Of a stretch of 17,080 bases of DNA, positions 1 to 8,775 are shown one piece after another; within the stretch, counting starts at the first letter, position 1; each line of letters begins with the position of its first letter. This stretch comes from Thiorhodovibrio sp. (GTDB lineage Bacteria; Pseudomonadota; Gammaproteobacteria; Chromatiales; Chromatiaceae). Under the pieces are notes generated by a model. That model did no database searches and was not told the DNA's origin. It worked only from the letters and a program-made list of their open reading frames with translations. The position numbers were made by a program, and so were the translations under genes. Location of the stretch: the NCBI GenBank assembly GCA_007128075.1, contig SKYD01000168.1:1-17080 (forward strand), given 5' to 3'.

Positions 1-1983
1 GTCGAAGAGCCGGATCATTGGCTGCGCGACGGCAATCCGTGGGAGCTGGAGCGCCCTGAGTATACGCAACGCATTCGCTTTTTTGGGCGTACCGAGGATT
101 ATCGTGACGAACAGGGACGGGTGCATCGGCGTTGGGTGGATACCCATGATGTACTGGCTGTGCCCTATGACATTCCGATTCCTGGCTATCGCAATGACAC
201 CATCAACACGCTAAGACTGTGGTCGGCATCAGCAACCGATGAGTTTGATCTTGGCGAATTTAACGCCGGCAGCTATCCCGAATCGGTGGCGGCAAAAAAT
301 GATGCCGAGCACATCACCATGGTGCTCTATCCCAACGATGCCAACGAATGCGGCAAGGAGCTCAGACTCCGCCAGCAGTATTTTCTCGCCAGCGCCAGCA
401 TTAAAGATGTGATGCGCGAATGGCGGCGGCGGCATGGCAGCGATTTGTCGCAATTTGCCGAGAAAAACTGTTTTCAGCTCAATGACACCCATCCGGCGAT
501 CTCGGTGCCAGAGCTAATGCGCCAGCTCATCGACGAGCACCGTCTGGAGTGGGAACAAGCCTGGGCGATCACCAGCACCACCATGGCGTATACCAATCAC
601 ACCCTGCTGCCCGAGGCATTGGAACGCTGGCCGGTGCGGATTTTCAGCCAATTGCTGCCACGGATTTTAGAGATTATCTACGAGATCAACGCCCGCTTTT
701 TGTCCAAGGTCGCCGCGCGCTGGCCAGGTGATATGGATCGCCAACGGCGGATGTCGCTGATCGAGGAAGGCGATGATCCACAGGTGCGGATGGCGTATCT
801 GGCGATTGTGGGCAGTTTCTCGGTCAACGGGGTGGCAGCACTGCATTCGCAGTTGCTCAAAGATGGGCTGTTCCGTGATTTCTTTGAGCTGTGGCCAGAA
901 AAATTTAACAACAAAACCAATGGCGTGACCCCGCGCCGCTGGCTGTCGCTGTGCAATCCTGGGCTGCGCGAACTGTTGTATGAGACCATTGGCAGCGACT
1001 GGGAGCAGGATTTATCCCAGCTTAAAAAACTCGCCCCCTATGCCGACGATGCGGCGTTTAGAAAACGCTGGGCGGCGATCAAACGCGCCAATAAGGAGCG
1101 CGTGGCAGAGATGGTCGCCACAACCTGTCAGGTCGAATTTCCGCTCGATGCCATCTTTGATGTCCAAGTCAAGCGCATTCACGAATACAAGCGCCAGTTG
1201 CTCAATATTTTGCATGTCATCTATCGTTACAGCCGCATCAAGCGCGGCGATGTCGATGGACTGGCGCCGCGTTGTGTGCTCATCGGCGGCAAGGCGGCAC
1301 CTGGCTATGAAATCGCCAAGCTGATCATTAAACTGATCAACAATGTCGCCGCCGTGGTCAATGCTGACCAGCAAGTCAATTCCTTGCTACGGGTGGCCTT
1401 TGTGCCCGATTATCGGGTGTCGATCATGGAGATCCTAGCCCCGGGCACTGATTTGTCTGAGCAAATCTCGACCGCTGGCAAGGAGGCCTCGGGCACTGGC
1501 AACATGAAGTTTATGATGAATGGCGCGATCACCATCGGTACTCTCGATGGCGCCAACATCGAGATCCGCGAACAGGTTGGGGCCAAGAATTTCTTTTTGT
1601 TTGGGCTCAATGCCGAAGAGGTGGCGCAGATGCGTAGCCATTACGATCCCAACGCCATCATTGATTCAACACCCGCCCTGCGCGAGGCGATGCAGTTGCT
1701 GGAATCTGGGCATTTCAACCAGTTTGAACAGGGCATCTTCGATCCCTTGTTGCACGGCATTCGTAGCCCCCATGATCCGTGGCTCACCGCCGCTGATTTT
1801 GACAGCTACCGCCAGGCGCAAGAACAGGCCGATGCCGCCTATCAAAACCCCGAGCATTGGCTGCGGATGAGTATCCTCAATACCGCCTATAGCGGATATT
1901 TCTCCTCTGACCGCACCATTGCCGAATACAACCGCGATATCTGGCATCTCGAACCAGTGTTGCCTGCACCAGCCGTTCGTTAA
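1..1983 (+). CDS. glgP: Glycogen/starch/maltodextrin phosphorylase, 5'-truncated by window edge
   Basis: This is a PLP-dependent phosphorylase (glycosyltransferase family 35) that releases glucose-1-phosphate from alpha-1,4-glucans in the cytoplasm. The frame is open from base 1, and its first 40 codons (with EEPDHWLRDGNPWE) already match the family, so the GTG at 121 is internal and not the start. About 660 residues are visible. The family usually has about 800-830, so roughly the first 150-170 lie upstream of the window. Conserved landmarks include LNDTHPAISVPELMR, EKFNNKTNGVTPRRW, VKRIHEYKRQLLN, GGKAAPGY and SEQISTAGKEASGTGNMKF. The lysine in the last motif (codon 1507-1509) is the one expected to carry PLP. 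The protein ends with a normal FSSDRTIAEY tail. The choice between GlgP and MalP cannot be made from the sequence alone. No other glycogen gene is visible here. Confidence 0.96.
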   Translation, partial: VEEPDHWLRDGNPWELERPEYTQRIRFFGRTEDYRDEQGRVHRRWVDTHDVLAVPYDIPIPGYRNDTINTLRLWSASATDEFDLGEFNAGSYPESVAAKNDAEHITMVLYPNDANECGKELRLRQQYFLASASIKDVMREWRRRHGSDLSQFAEKNCFQLNDTHPAISVPELMRQLIDEHRLEWEQAWAITSTTMAYTNHTLLPEALERWPVRIFSQLLPRILEIIYEINARFLSKVAARWPGDMDRQRRMSLIEEGDDPQVRMAYLAIVGSFSVNGVAALHSQLLKDGLFRDFFELWPEKFNNKTNGVTPRRWLSLCNPGLRELLYETIGSDWEQDLSQLKKLAPYADDAAFRKRWAAIKRANKERVAEMVATTCQVEFPLDAIFDVQVKRIHEYKRQLLNILHVIYRYSRIKRGDVDGLAPRCVLIGGKAAPGYEIAKLIIKLINNVAAVVNADQQVNSLLRVAFVPDYRVSIMEILAPGTDLSEQISTAGKEASGTGNMKFMMNGAITIGTLDGANIEIREQVGAKNFFLFGLNAEEVAQMRSHYDPNAIIDSTPALREAMQLLESGHFNQFEQGIFDPLLHGIRSPHDPWLTAADFDSYRQAQEQADAAYQNPEHWLRMSILNTAYSGYFSSDRTIAEYNRDIWHLEPVLPAPAVR

Positions 1984-1994
1984 CACGCGAGCCA

Positions 1995-2020
1995 AAGCTG
2001 GGCGCGGCTGCGCCCAGCTT
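1995..2020 (+). terminator. Perfect 11-bp stem-loop after glgP (terminator-like, no U-tract)
   Basis: The arms AAGCTGGGCGC (1995-2005) and GCGCCCAGCTT (2010-2020) are exactly complementary around a 4-base loop, GGCT. The hairpin begins 12 bases after the glgP stop codon. No T-run follows, so it is not a textbook intrinsic terminator. It may still stabilise the 3' end of the glgP message or act with Rho. It lies 50 bases ahead of aspS and separates the two genes. Confidence 0.55.
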
Positions 2021-2069
2021 GCAACCGGTATGTTTATCAATTTTATCTTTTATCGATGGAAGTTATGTC

Positions 2070-3845
2070 ATGCGCAGTGACTATTGCGGATCGCTCACCA
2101 GCCAATTTATTGATCAGGAAGTTATTTTATGCGGTTGGGTGCATCGTCGCCGCGATCATGGAGGGGTGATTTTTGTCGATTTGCGTGATCGTGAGGGGCT
2201 GATTCAGGTCGTTTTTGATCCTGACCGCGCCGCGATCTTTGCACTTGCCGAGCAGGTGCGCAGTGAATATGTGCTGCAAGTGCGTGGACGGGTGCGCCAG
2301 CGCCCGGCAGGAACGGAAAACCCCGAGCTTGCCACCGGCGGTCTTGAGGTGTTGGCGTTAGAGCTTACGATTCTCAATACCGCCGCCACCCCGCCGCTGC
2401 AACTCGATGCTTATAGTGCTGAGGCGGGTGAGGATGTGCGGCTGCGCTATCGCTATCTGGATTTGCGCCGCCCTGAGATGCAGCAGCGGCTGCAACTGCG
2501 CAGCCGTGTGACCCAGGTGTTGCGGCAGTTTTTAGATACACACGGCTTTCTCGATATCGAAACCCCGATTCTCACCAAATCCACGCCTGAAGGAGCGCGG
2601 GATTATCTGGTGCCCAGTCGGGTTCATCCGGGGGAGTTCTATGCTCTGCCACAGTCACCGCAGTTATTCAAGCAACTGCTGATGATGTCGGGATTGGATC
2701 GCTATTATCAGATTGCGCGCTGTTTTCGTGATGAGGATCTGCGGGCGGATCGCCAGCCTGAATTTACTCAGCTCGACATCGAGGCCTCGTTTATCGACGA
2801 AAACACGATCATGGAGTTAATGGAAACCATGATCCGCACCCTGTTTCGCGAGGTGCTTGCGGTTGAATTGCCCGATCCATTCCCACGGCTGACCTATGCC
2901 GAGGCAATGCGCCGCTTTGGCTCTGACCGTCCTGATTTACGCATGGAATTGGAGCTGGTCGATGTTGCTGATTTGATGCAAACGGTTGAATTTAAAGTCT
3001 TTGCCGCGCCCGCCAAGGATCCCAACGGGCGGGTGGTGGCGCTGTGCGTTCCCAATGGCGCAACGCTCACCCGCAAAGAGATCGATGACTATACTCAGTT
3101 TGTCGGCATCTATGGTGCCAAGGGGCTGGCGTATATCAAAGTCAACGACTGGACAGCCAAGCGCCATGCCGGACTGCAATCGCCGATTCTTAAATTCTTG
3201 CCCGAGCCAGTCACCGAAGCACTGATTGAGCGCACCGGGGCGAGCGATGGCGATCTGATCTTTTTTGGCGCCGATCAAGCGAGCATCGTCAATGAGGCGA
3301 TGGGCGCGTTGCGGGTCAAACTTGGGCGCGAGCGTGGGCTGATGGAAGACACCTGGCGACCACTGTGGGTGACGGATTTCCCGATGTTCGAGCGCGACAG
3401 CGACAATGGGCGCTGGGTGGCTCTGCATCATCCGTTCACTGCCCCGCAGATCGAAGATCAAGATCAGCTCGCGCAAGACCCCGGGCGCTGTCGCTCACGC
3501 GCCTATGATCTGGTGCTCAATGGCACTGAGCTGGGCGGCGGCTCGATCCGGATTCACCAAGAGTCGATGCAGCGCCAGATTTTCCAACTGCTCAACATCA
3601 GCGATGAGGATGCCGAGCTGCGTTTTGGCTTTTTGCTCAAAGCACTGCAATACGGCTGCCCGCCACATGGCGGCATCGCCTTTGGGCTGGATCGTCTGGT
3701 GATGCTGATGAGCGGCAGCACCTCGATCCGTGATGTGATGGCATTCCCGAAAACCCAGGCGGCATCTTGTCTGCTCACCGGCGCACCCTCGGCAGTCGAT
3801 GCCGCGCAATTAAAAGAACTGGCATTGCGTGTCAAGCCGCGTTGA
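2070..3845 (+). CDS. aspS: Aspartyl-tRNA synthetase, bacterial type, possibly non-discriminating
   Basis: This class II aminoacyl-tRNA synthetase charges tRNA-Asp with aspartate in the cytoplasm. The protein has 591 residues, as in E. coli (590). I chose the ATG at 2070 (MRSDYCGSLTSQ), which aligns with the family N-terminus and has a GGA about 9 bases upstream. An in-frame TTG at 2019 falls inside the preceding hairpin and would add 17 unrelated residues. The order is: N-terminal OB-fold anticodon domain (about 1-110), catalytic core with motif 2 FRDEDLRADRQPEF (219-232), a GAD-type insertion (about 290-420), HHPFTAP (453-459), and motif 3 GIAFGLDRL (535-543). Position 30 is histidine (RRRDHGG) and position 81 is glycine, a pair I associate with the Pseudomonas-type enzyme that also aspartylates tRNA-Asn. 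Its stop overlaps the start of nudB. Confidence 0.98.
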   Translation: MRSDYCGSLTSQFIDQEVILCGWVHRRRDHGGVIFVDLRDREGLIQVVFDPDRAAIFALAEQVRSEYVLQVRGRVRQRPAGTENPELATGGLEVLALELTILNTAATPPLQLDAYSAEAGEDVRLRYRYLDLRRPEMQQRLQLRSRVTQVLRQFLDTHGFLDIETPILTKSTPEGARDYLVPSRVHPGEFYALPQSPQLFKQLLMMSGLDRYYQIARCFRDEDLRADRQPEFTQLDIEASFIDENTIMELMETMIRTLFREVLAVELPDPFPRLTYAEAMRRFGSDRPDLRMELELVDVADLMQTVEFKVFAAPAKDPNGRVVALCVPNGATLTRKEIDDYTQFVGIYGAKGLAYIKVNDWTAKRHAGLQSPILKFLPEPVTEALIERTGASDGDLIFFGADQASIVNEAMGALRVKLGRERGLMEDTWRPLWVTDFPMFERDSDNGRWVALHHPFTAPQIEDQDQLAQDPGRCRSRAYDLVLNGTELGGGSIRIHQESMQRQIFQLLNISDEDAELRFGFLLKALQYGCPPHGGIAFGLDRLVMLMSGSTSIRDVMAFPKTQAASCLLTGAPSAVDAAQLKELALRVKPR

Positions 3846-4312
3846 GGGACTCACCACCTGCCTTACCCACGACCAAACGCCCTCTCTCGGTGCTTGTTGT
3901 CGTGGTCACCCAAACAGGCGAGTGTTTGCTGTTGCGTCGGCAGCAGCCGGTGAATTTTTGGCAGTCGATCACTGGCAGTCTGGAGCGGGGCGAGACCCCA
4001 CGCCAGGCGGCAGTACGGGAGCTGAACGAAGAAACCGGGCTGTTGGCGGGTTCGATGCTGATGGATTTGCATCAATCGCGGCTGTTTCCGATTATCCGCC
4101 CGTGGCGGGTGCGCTATGCCCCAGGAGTTTGTTTTAATCGTGAATATTGGTTTGCAGTCTGTTTGCCGAGTCGGCGGCTGATTCGACTTAATCCACGCGA
4201 ACATGCGCAGTCTTGCTGGCTGCCATTGCAGCAAGCCATACTCAAAACATCTTCTTGGACAAATCGTGATGCGTTGCGACTGGTGGCGCGTCACTTAGCT
4301 ACTTTTCGTTGA
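3842..4312 (+). CDS. nudB: Dihydroneopterin triphosphate diphosphatase (NudB-type Nudix hydrolase)
   Basis: This is a Nudix pyrophosphohydrolase. The E. coli relative removes pyrophosphate from dihydroneopterin triphosphate in folate synthesis and can also act on dATP. The Nudix box is complete at residues 45-67, GSLERGETPRQ followed by AAVRELNEETGL, with the expected G45, E51, R59, E60, E63, E64 and G66. Family-specific stretches include FWQSITGS, RYAPGVCFNREYWF and the C-terminal SWTNRDALRLV. No ATG is available near the N-terminus. The best start is the TTG at 3842, which overlaps the aspS stop (TTGA) and gives 156 residues, against about 150 in E. coli. Translational coupling to aspS is therefore likely, since no clear ribosome binding site is seen. 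The aspS-nudB pairing is also found in E. coli. The start codon is the least certain part. Confidence 0.93.
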   Translation: MRDSPPALPTTKRPLSVLVVVVTQTGECLLLRRQQPVNFWQSITGSLERGETPRQAAVRELNEETGLLAGSMLMDLHQSRLFPIIRPWRVRYAPGVCFNREYWFAVCLPSRRLIRLNPREHAQSCWLPLQQAILKTSSWTNRDALRLVARHLATFR

Positions 4313-4318
4313 TCAGCG

Positions 4319-5035
4319 ATGTCAAAATTGACCACATTAAGTTCAATCGCTTGTCTGTTTGCTATGCCCGTGTTGGCGCTTGCCGAGGCTGCTCCCCGCC
4401 CATGGTCTGGCGAGCTGGATCTCGGGGTATCAGTGAGCACGGGCAATACCCAATCAACCGATCTGGCAGCAAAACTGCGCGGTGAATATGTGCTTGATCG
4501 CTGGACTCATCACCTCCAGCTTGATGCGGTGCGCAAAACTGAGTCCGGCGAAACCAGCGAAGAGAGTACACTGGCACAGTGGCAGACCAACTATGCTCTT
4601 GATCGCCGCCACTATCTGTTTGGGGCGACCCGTTGGGAACGCGATCAATTCAGCGGCTATCAGTACCAAACCAGTTTAAGCGGCGGTTATGGCTATCGGC
4701 TGTGGATGTCAGAACAAGGACAACTGGCGTTTGAGATCGGGCCTGGTGTGCGCCGCTCGCAGTTGGACAATGCACAGCATCACACCGAGTTTGTCGGGCG
4801 CTTGCGCGGGGATTTCACAATGCAGCTCAGCTCCAATGCCGAGTTTAATCAGGAAGTGAAAGTGATTGCAGGTGATAAAAACACCGAAACTGAGGCGGTT
4901 TCAGCACTCACTGTGGGGATCACCGACGCAGTGGCACTCAGACTCAGTTTTAATTTAGATCATAACAGCACCGTTCCGATTGGCACTAGAAAGACTAACA
5001 CTAGCACCACTGGCAGCATCGTGTATCGGTTTTAA
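4319..5035 (+). CDS. DUF481 family outer-membrane protein (YdiY-like)
   Basis: This predicted 238-residue protein begins with a Sec signal peptide. Residues 1-24 contain a hydrophobic stretch (SIACLFAMPVLALAEA) with likely cleavage after ALA or AEA. The mature part begins with WSGELDLGVSVSTGNTQS, the hallmark opening of DUF481 proteins. It then shows alternating beta-strand patterns and ends in a C-terminal phenylalanine (GSIVYRF), typical of outer-membrane barrels. The family is described as salt-induced or outer-membrane proteins, and its molecular function is not established. The ATG at 4319 lies 6 bases after the nudB stop. I see no convincing Shine-Dalgarno sequence, so expression probably depends on readthrough from nudB. 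Membership in the family is firm, but any role beyond the outer membrane is unknown. Confidence 0.9.
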   Translation: MSKLTTLSSIACLFAMPVLALAEAAPRPWSGELDLGVSVSTGNTQSTDLAAKLRGEYVLDRWTHHLQLDAVRKTESGETSEESTLAQWQTNYALDRRHYLFGATRWERDQFSGYQYQTSLSGGYGYRLWMSEQGQLAFEIGPGVRRSQLDNAQHHTEFVGRLRGDFTMQLSSNAEFNQEVKVIAGDKNTETEAVSALTVGITDAVALRLSFNLDHNSTVPIGTRKTNTSTTGSIVYRF

Positions 5036-5064
5036 CCATTCACAAAATAATAATAGCCACCAAC

Positions 5065-5068
5065 AGGA
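5065..5068 (+). promoter_or_regulatory. Ribosome binding site of prc
   Basis: An AGGA lies 9 bases before the ATG at 5078, inside a 42-base AT-rich gap after the DUF481 gene. It fixes the prc start and is the clearest ribosome binding site among the genes downstream of aspS in this cluster. No convincing promoter or terminator was seen in the same gap. Confidence 0.6.
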
Positions 5069-5077
5069 TTAAATATT

Positions 5078-7168
5078 ATGCGTTTTTTTACTGTTCGAAT
5101 TCTTAGTCTTGTCTTGGCATTGCTCGTTGTCATTGCCGCCGAGGCTAAAACACAAGAGGTCAAGCTCGCCGAGCTGTTTCCGACCGAGCGCCAGGCCAGA
5201 ACTTTGTTGGTCATTAACAAGGTGCTGGAGCGGTTTCACTACCGTGACATGACGCTTAACCGCGCCTTTGCCGCGCAGGTGCTGGACAATTATTTAAGTG
5301 ATTTAGACCCCAATCGCTCGTTTTTTCACGCCCGCGATGTCCAGCGTTTTCAAAGCAGCATCGGGCGGCTGCATGAGGATTTGCGGCGCGGCAAGATCGA
5401 CATCGCCTTTGATATTTTTCGGGTGTATCGTCAACGCATCGATCAAAGTATTGAAAATGCACTGACTTTTTTAGCCAAAGAATTTGATTTTGAGCGACGC
5501 GAAACCCATCAGTTTGATCGCAGTGAGGCACCCTGGGCTGCCAATGAGACCGAATTGCGCGAGCTGTGGCGCAAGCGGGTCAAAAACGATGCCTTAACTT
5601 TGCGCCTCGCTGGCAAAGATGATGACACCATTCGCAAACAACTGCGCAACCGCTATCAAGGCATCGCGCGCCGCATTCATCAATTTAAATCCGATGATGT
5701 CTATCAGGCGTTTATCAATTCATTGACACGCACCTTGGAGCCACACACCAGCTATATGTCGCCGAGCACCTCGGAAAATTTCGACATTAGTATGCGTCTA
5801 TCGCTCGAAGGCATTGGCGCGGTGTTGCGAGCAGACAATGAGCATACGGTTGTGCAACGCACTGTGCCTGGTGGACCAGCGCGCCAATCAGGACAGATTC
5901 ACGCCGGCGATAAGATCATCGGCGTTGCCCAGGGCATTGATGGCGCGATGGAGGATATCGTTGGCTGGCGTTTGCAAGATGTGGTGGACAAAATCCGCGG
6001 TCCCAAAGGCTCGGTGGTGCGGCTGCAAATTTTGCCCAAATCTGAAGGCACGCTGGGTGGGCGGATGCGCGAGGTCACGGTGGTGCGCAACGAGATCACG
6101 CTGGAGGATCAGGCGGCGAGCACTCGTGTCATCGAGGATGTTGAGAATGACCCAGATTTGCGCATTGGCGTGCTGGAAGTCCCGGCTTTTTATCGTGATT
6201 TTCGTGCGGAATCTGAAGGCACCCGCGATTTTCGCAGCACCACCCGCGATGTGCGCCAGCTCATTGGAGAGCTCGTCGCCGAGGAGCGCATTGATGGGCT
6301 GATTATTGATTTGCGCGGCAATGGCGGTGGCTCGCTGACTGAGGCAACTTCTTTGACTGGGCTGTTTATTAAGCAAGGTCCAGTGGTGCAAGTCAAAGAT
6401 TCCTTTGGCAAAATCGAGGTTGAAACCGATCCTGATCCCGAGATTGTCTATGCCGGTCCCTTGGTGGTGATTGTAGATCGCAACAGTGCCTCAGCCTCGG
6501 AGATATTTGCCGGTGCAATTCAGGACTATGGACGCGGGCTGATTGTTGGCGAGCCAACCTTTGGCAAAGGCACGGTGCAAACCCTGATCGATCTCAATCG
6601 CTATGTTCCCACCCAAGACGGCGATCTTGGGCGTTTGCGGCTGACCATGGCGGAGTTTTTCCGCATCAGCGGTGCCAGCACTCAGTTACGCGGCGTTGAA
6701 CCAGATATTCATTTTGATTTCGGTTTTGACATCTCAAAACACGGCGAACGCGGGCTGGATAATCCACTGCCTTGGGGGCGAATTCAGCCTGTGCCCTTTG
6801 ATCGCCACGGAACATTTGAGGTCGCCAGACTCAAGCGACTGTCAACACAGCGCACTAGCCAAGATGACGGCTTTCAGATGCTCGCCGCACAAGGGCGGCT
6901 GCTGACTGAAATCGACAAGCAGCGGGTGGTGTCCTTGCGCGAGGCGGATCGACGGGCTGAATCCGAACACCGCGACCGCATTTTGAAAGATGAAAAACAC
7001 CGTTTCTTACGCGCTCAAGGTGTGGAGCCGGTGGATGAGGATGCCGACCAGCTTGATGAGGAGGCACTGGAGCGTCAACAAAAAATCATTGAGGCAATCC
7101 AAATCAACGAAGCAGCGCGAATTCTCGCCGATATGATTCGGCTTGAGCAGCCACGACGCGATAGCTAA
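5078..7168 (+). CDS. prc: Tail-specific C-terminal processing protease Prc (Tsp), S41A family
   Basis: This periplasmic Ser/Lys-dyad protease degrades proteins from unstructured or ssrA-type C-termini and trims envelope proteins. It has 696 residues, close to E. coli Prc (682). A signal peptide covers about residues 1-23 (LVLALLVVIAAEA). An N-terminal helical region is followed by a PDZ domain at about 235-340 (LSLEGIGAVL, GGPARQSGQIHAGDKIIGV). The S41 core then has DLRGNGGGSL (411-420), SASASEIF and GEPTFGKGTV (491-500). By the spacing in E. coli the catalytic residues are S472, D483 and K497, and all are present. The C-terminal DUF3340-like part is charged and rich in Glu and Arg. The stop codon overlaps the gshA ATG by one base (TAATG), so the two genes are probably translationally coupled. 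Confidence 0.96.
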   Translation: MRFFTVRILSLVLALLVVIAAEAKTQEVKLAELFPTERQARTLLVINKVLERFHYRDMTLNRAFAAQVLDNYLSDLDPNRSFFHARDVQRFQSSIGRLHEDLRRGKIDIAFDIFRVYRQRIDQSIENALTFLAKEFDFERRETHQFDRSEAPWAANETELRELWRKRVKNDALTLRLAGKDDDTIRKQLRNRYQGIARRIHQFKSDDVYQAFINSLTRTLEPHTSYMSPSTSENFDISMRLSLEGIGAVLRADNEHTVVQRTVPGGPARQSGQIHAGDKIIGVAQGIDGAMEDIVGWRLQDVVDKIRGPKGSVVRLQILPKSEGTLGGRMREVTVVRNEITLEDQAASTRVIEDVENDPDLRIGVLEVPAFYRDFRAESEGTRDFRSTTRDVRQLIGELVAEERIDGLIIDLRGNGGGSLTEATSLTGLFIKQGPVVQVKDSFGKIEVETDPDPEIVYAGPLVVIVDRNSASASEIFAGAIQDYGRGLIVGEPTFGKGTVQTLIDLNRYVPTQDGDLGRLRLTMAEFFRISGASTQLRGVEPDIHFDFGFDISKHGERGLDNPLPWGRIQPVPFDRHGTFEVARLKRLSTQRTSQDDGFQMLAAQGRLLTEIDKQRVVSLREADRRAESEHRDRILKDEKHRFLRAQGVEPVDEDADQLDEEALERQQKIIEAIQINEAARILADMIRLEQPRRDS

Positions 7169-8775
7169 TGTTCACATCGAGTATTGACCAGCGTCTATTA
7201 ACGGCGCTGGCTGACAGTGAGGTTCCGTCCTATTATCGGATTGGTCTGGAAAAAGAATCGCTGCGGGTCAATCCCAATGCCACCATCGCCACCACTGCCC
7301 ATCCAGCCCAACTCGGCGCGGCACTGACCCACCCTCACATCACCACCGATTTTTCTGAGGCACTGCTGGAGCTGGTCACTCCGGCGTTTGATCAGATTCC
7401 CGAGGTGTTGGATTTTCTTGAAATCCTGCATCGTTTTGTTTATGCCCAATTGGCAGATGAACAACTGTGGGCAACCAGTATGCCTTGCGTGTTAAATCAA
7501 GGGCAATCGATCCCGCTGGCACGCTATGGTCAATCCAATGCTGGACAGATGAAAACCGTCTATCGGCGTGGTCTAGGCTATCGCTATGGACGGTTAATGC
7601 AGCTCATCTCGGGGATTCATGTCAATTTTTCGCTCAATGAACAGCTCTGGCCGTTGTTACATAGCGTTGCCAGCGCAGAACAAGCTGCCCTGTCGCCGCA
7701 AGCGTTTCGTGATCACCGCTATATGGTGATGGTGCGCAATTTGCAGCGGCTCGGCTGGGTGGTGCCCTATCTATTTGGCGCATCGCCAGCGATCTGTGCC
7801 AGCTTTTTGCAAGGGGAGTCGAGCAGTTTTGCGCACTTTGATGCCCACACGCTGTACCGTCCTTTTGCCACCTCGTTGCGCATGGGCGACATTGGCTATC
7901 AGAATCGCCAAGAAGAAGGCACGGGCATGAAGGCCTGTTACGACAGTCTCGATGCCTATATCCGCAGCCTGACTTGGGCGATTGAAACCCCCTGTCCGCA
8001 GTATGAATCGATTGGTGTTAAAGTTAATGGGCAGTATCGACAGTTAAACGACCATGTGCTGCAAATCGAAAATGAATATTACAGCACAGTGCGCCCCAAA
8101 CAGTTGACCGAATGGATGGAACGCCCGACCTTGGCACTGCGCCGTCGCGGTATTCTCTATGTTGAACTACGCTCAGTGGATGTCAATGCCTTTTTGCCAT
8201 TAGGGATTGATGCCGAACAGCTTTATTTTCTCGCCACCCTGATGCTCTATTGTTTGCTGTTGCCTGGTCCGCGTATTGATGCCCGCGAGCGGCGGGCGAT
8301 TGATGCCAATGAGCTGTTAGCAGCCCATCGTGGACGCGATCCTGAGCTTGTTCTTGAGCGTCGCGGGCAGCCGATCAAGTTAAAGCAATGGCTTAAAGAG
8401 CTAGACGAGGATTTAATTGCCGTTGCTGAGGTACTCGACGGCGATACAATTGGACCCCATCGTGCCAGCGTCGTCGCACAACAGTGCAAAATTGATGATC
8501 CCGAGGCGACTCCCTCGGCGCAGATGTTAGCGACCATGCGCAGCCAAGGGTTAGGTTTTGCCGCCTTGGCGCGTCAACTCACTACCCAACATCGCGACTA
8601 TTTTTTAGCACAGCCGCTGCCAGCCGCCAAGCAACAGTGGCTTGAACAACTTGCCGCTGAATCCCATCAGCGCCAGCAGCAAATTGAGGCGCAAGATCAA
8701 TTGTCCTTTGATGACTTCCTCGCCCGCTATTTTGCCCAATCCGAAAGCGTCCCCGTAGATTTGGCAGTGATTTGA
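7168..8775 (+). CDS. gshA: Glutamate--cysteine ligase, proteobacterial (GshA) type
   Basis: This enzyme catalyses the ATP-dependent joining of glutamate and cysteine, the first and usually rate-limiting step of glutathione synthesis, in the cytoplasm. It has 535 residues against 518 in E. coli. Family motifs run through the protein: GLEKESLRV (26-34), ITTDFSEALLELVTP (58-72), SMPCVLNQGQ, ISGIHVNFSL, YLFGASPAICASFLQG (201-216), VLQIENEYY (297-305) and YVELRSVDVN (331-340). The ATG at 7168 shares its A with the TAA of prc, so translation is probably coupled. The C-terminus is slightly extended but ordinary. No gshB is in the window. A short gap follows, then the convergent restriction-modification gene. 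Confidence 0.97.
   Translation: MFTSSIDQRLLTALADSEVPSYYRIGLEKESLRVNPNATIATTAHPAQLGAALTHPHITTDFSEALLELVTPAFDQIPEVLDFLEILHRFVYAQLADEQLWATSMPCVLNQGQSIPLARYGQSNAGQMKTVYRRGLGYRYGRLMQLISGIHVNFSLNEQLWPLLHSVASAEQAALSPQAFRDHRYMVMVRNLQRLGWVVPYLFGASPAICASFLQGESSSFAHFDAHTLYRPFATSLRMGDIGYQNRQEEGTGMKACYDSLDAYIRSLTWAIETPCPQYESIGVKVNGQYRQLNDHVLQIENEYYSTVRPKQLTEWMERPTLALRRRGILYVELRSVDVNAFLPLGIDAEQLYFLATLMLYCLLLPGPRIDARERRAIDANELLAAHRGRDPELVLERRGQPIKLKQWLKELDEDLIAVAEVLDGDTIGPHRASVVAQQCKIDDPEATPSAQMLATMRSQGLGFAALARQLTTQHRDYFLAQPLPAAKQQWLEQLAAESHQRQQQIEAQDQLSFDDFLARYFAQSESVPVDLAVI

Noticed and set aside
2019..2069. Upstream TTG start for aspS, adding 17 residues
   Set aside because: The extension does not match the AspRS N-terminus and begins within a perfect hairpin. 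The ATG at 2070 fits family length and alignment.
2937..3476. Long antisense open frame of 179 codons opposite aspS
   Set aside because: It lies wholly inside a strongly conserved gene, shows no recognisable domain and has no ribosome binding context. It is a by-product of GC-rich codon usage.
5888..6391. Antisense open frame of 167 codons opposite prc
   Set aside because: It covers the PDZ and S41 core coding region of prc and shows no protein-family features of its own.
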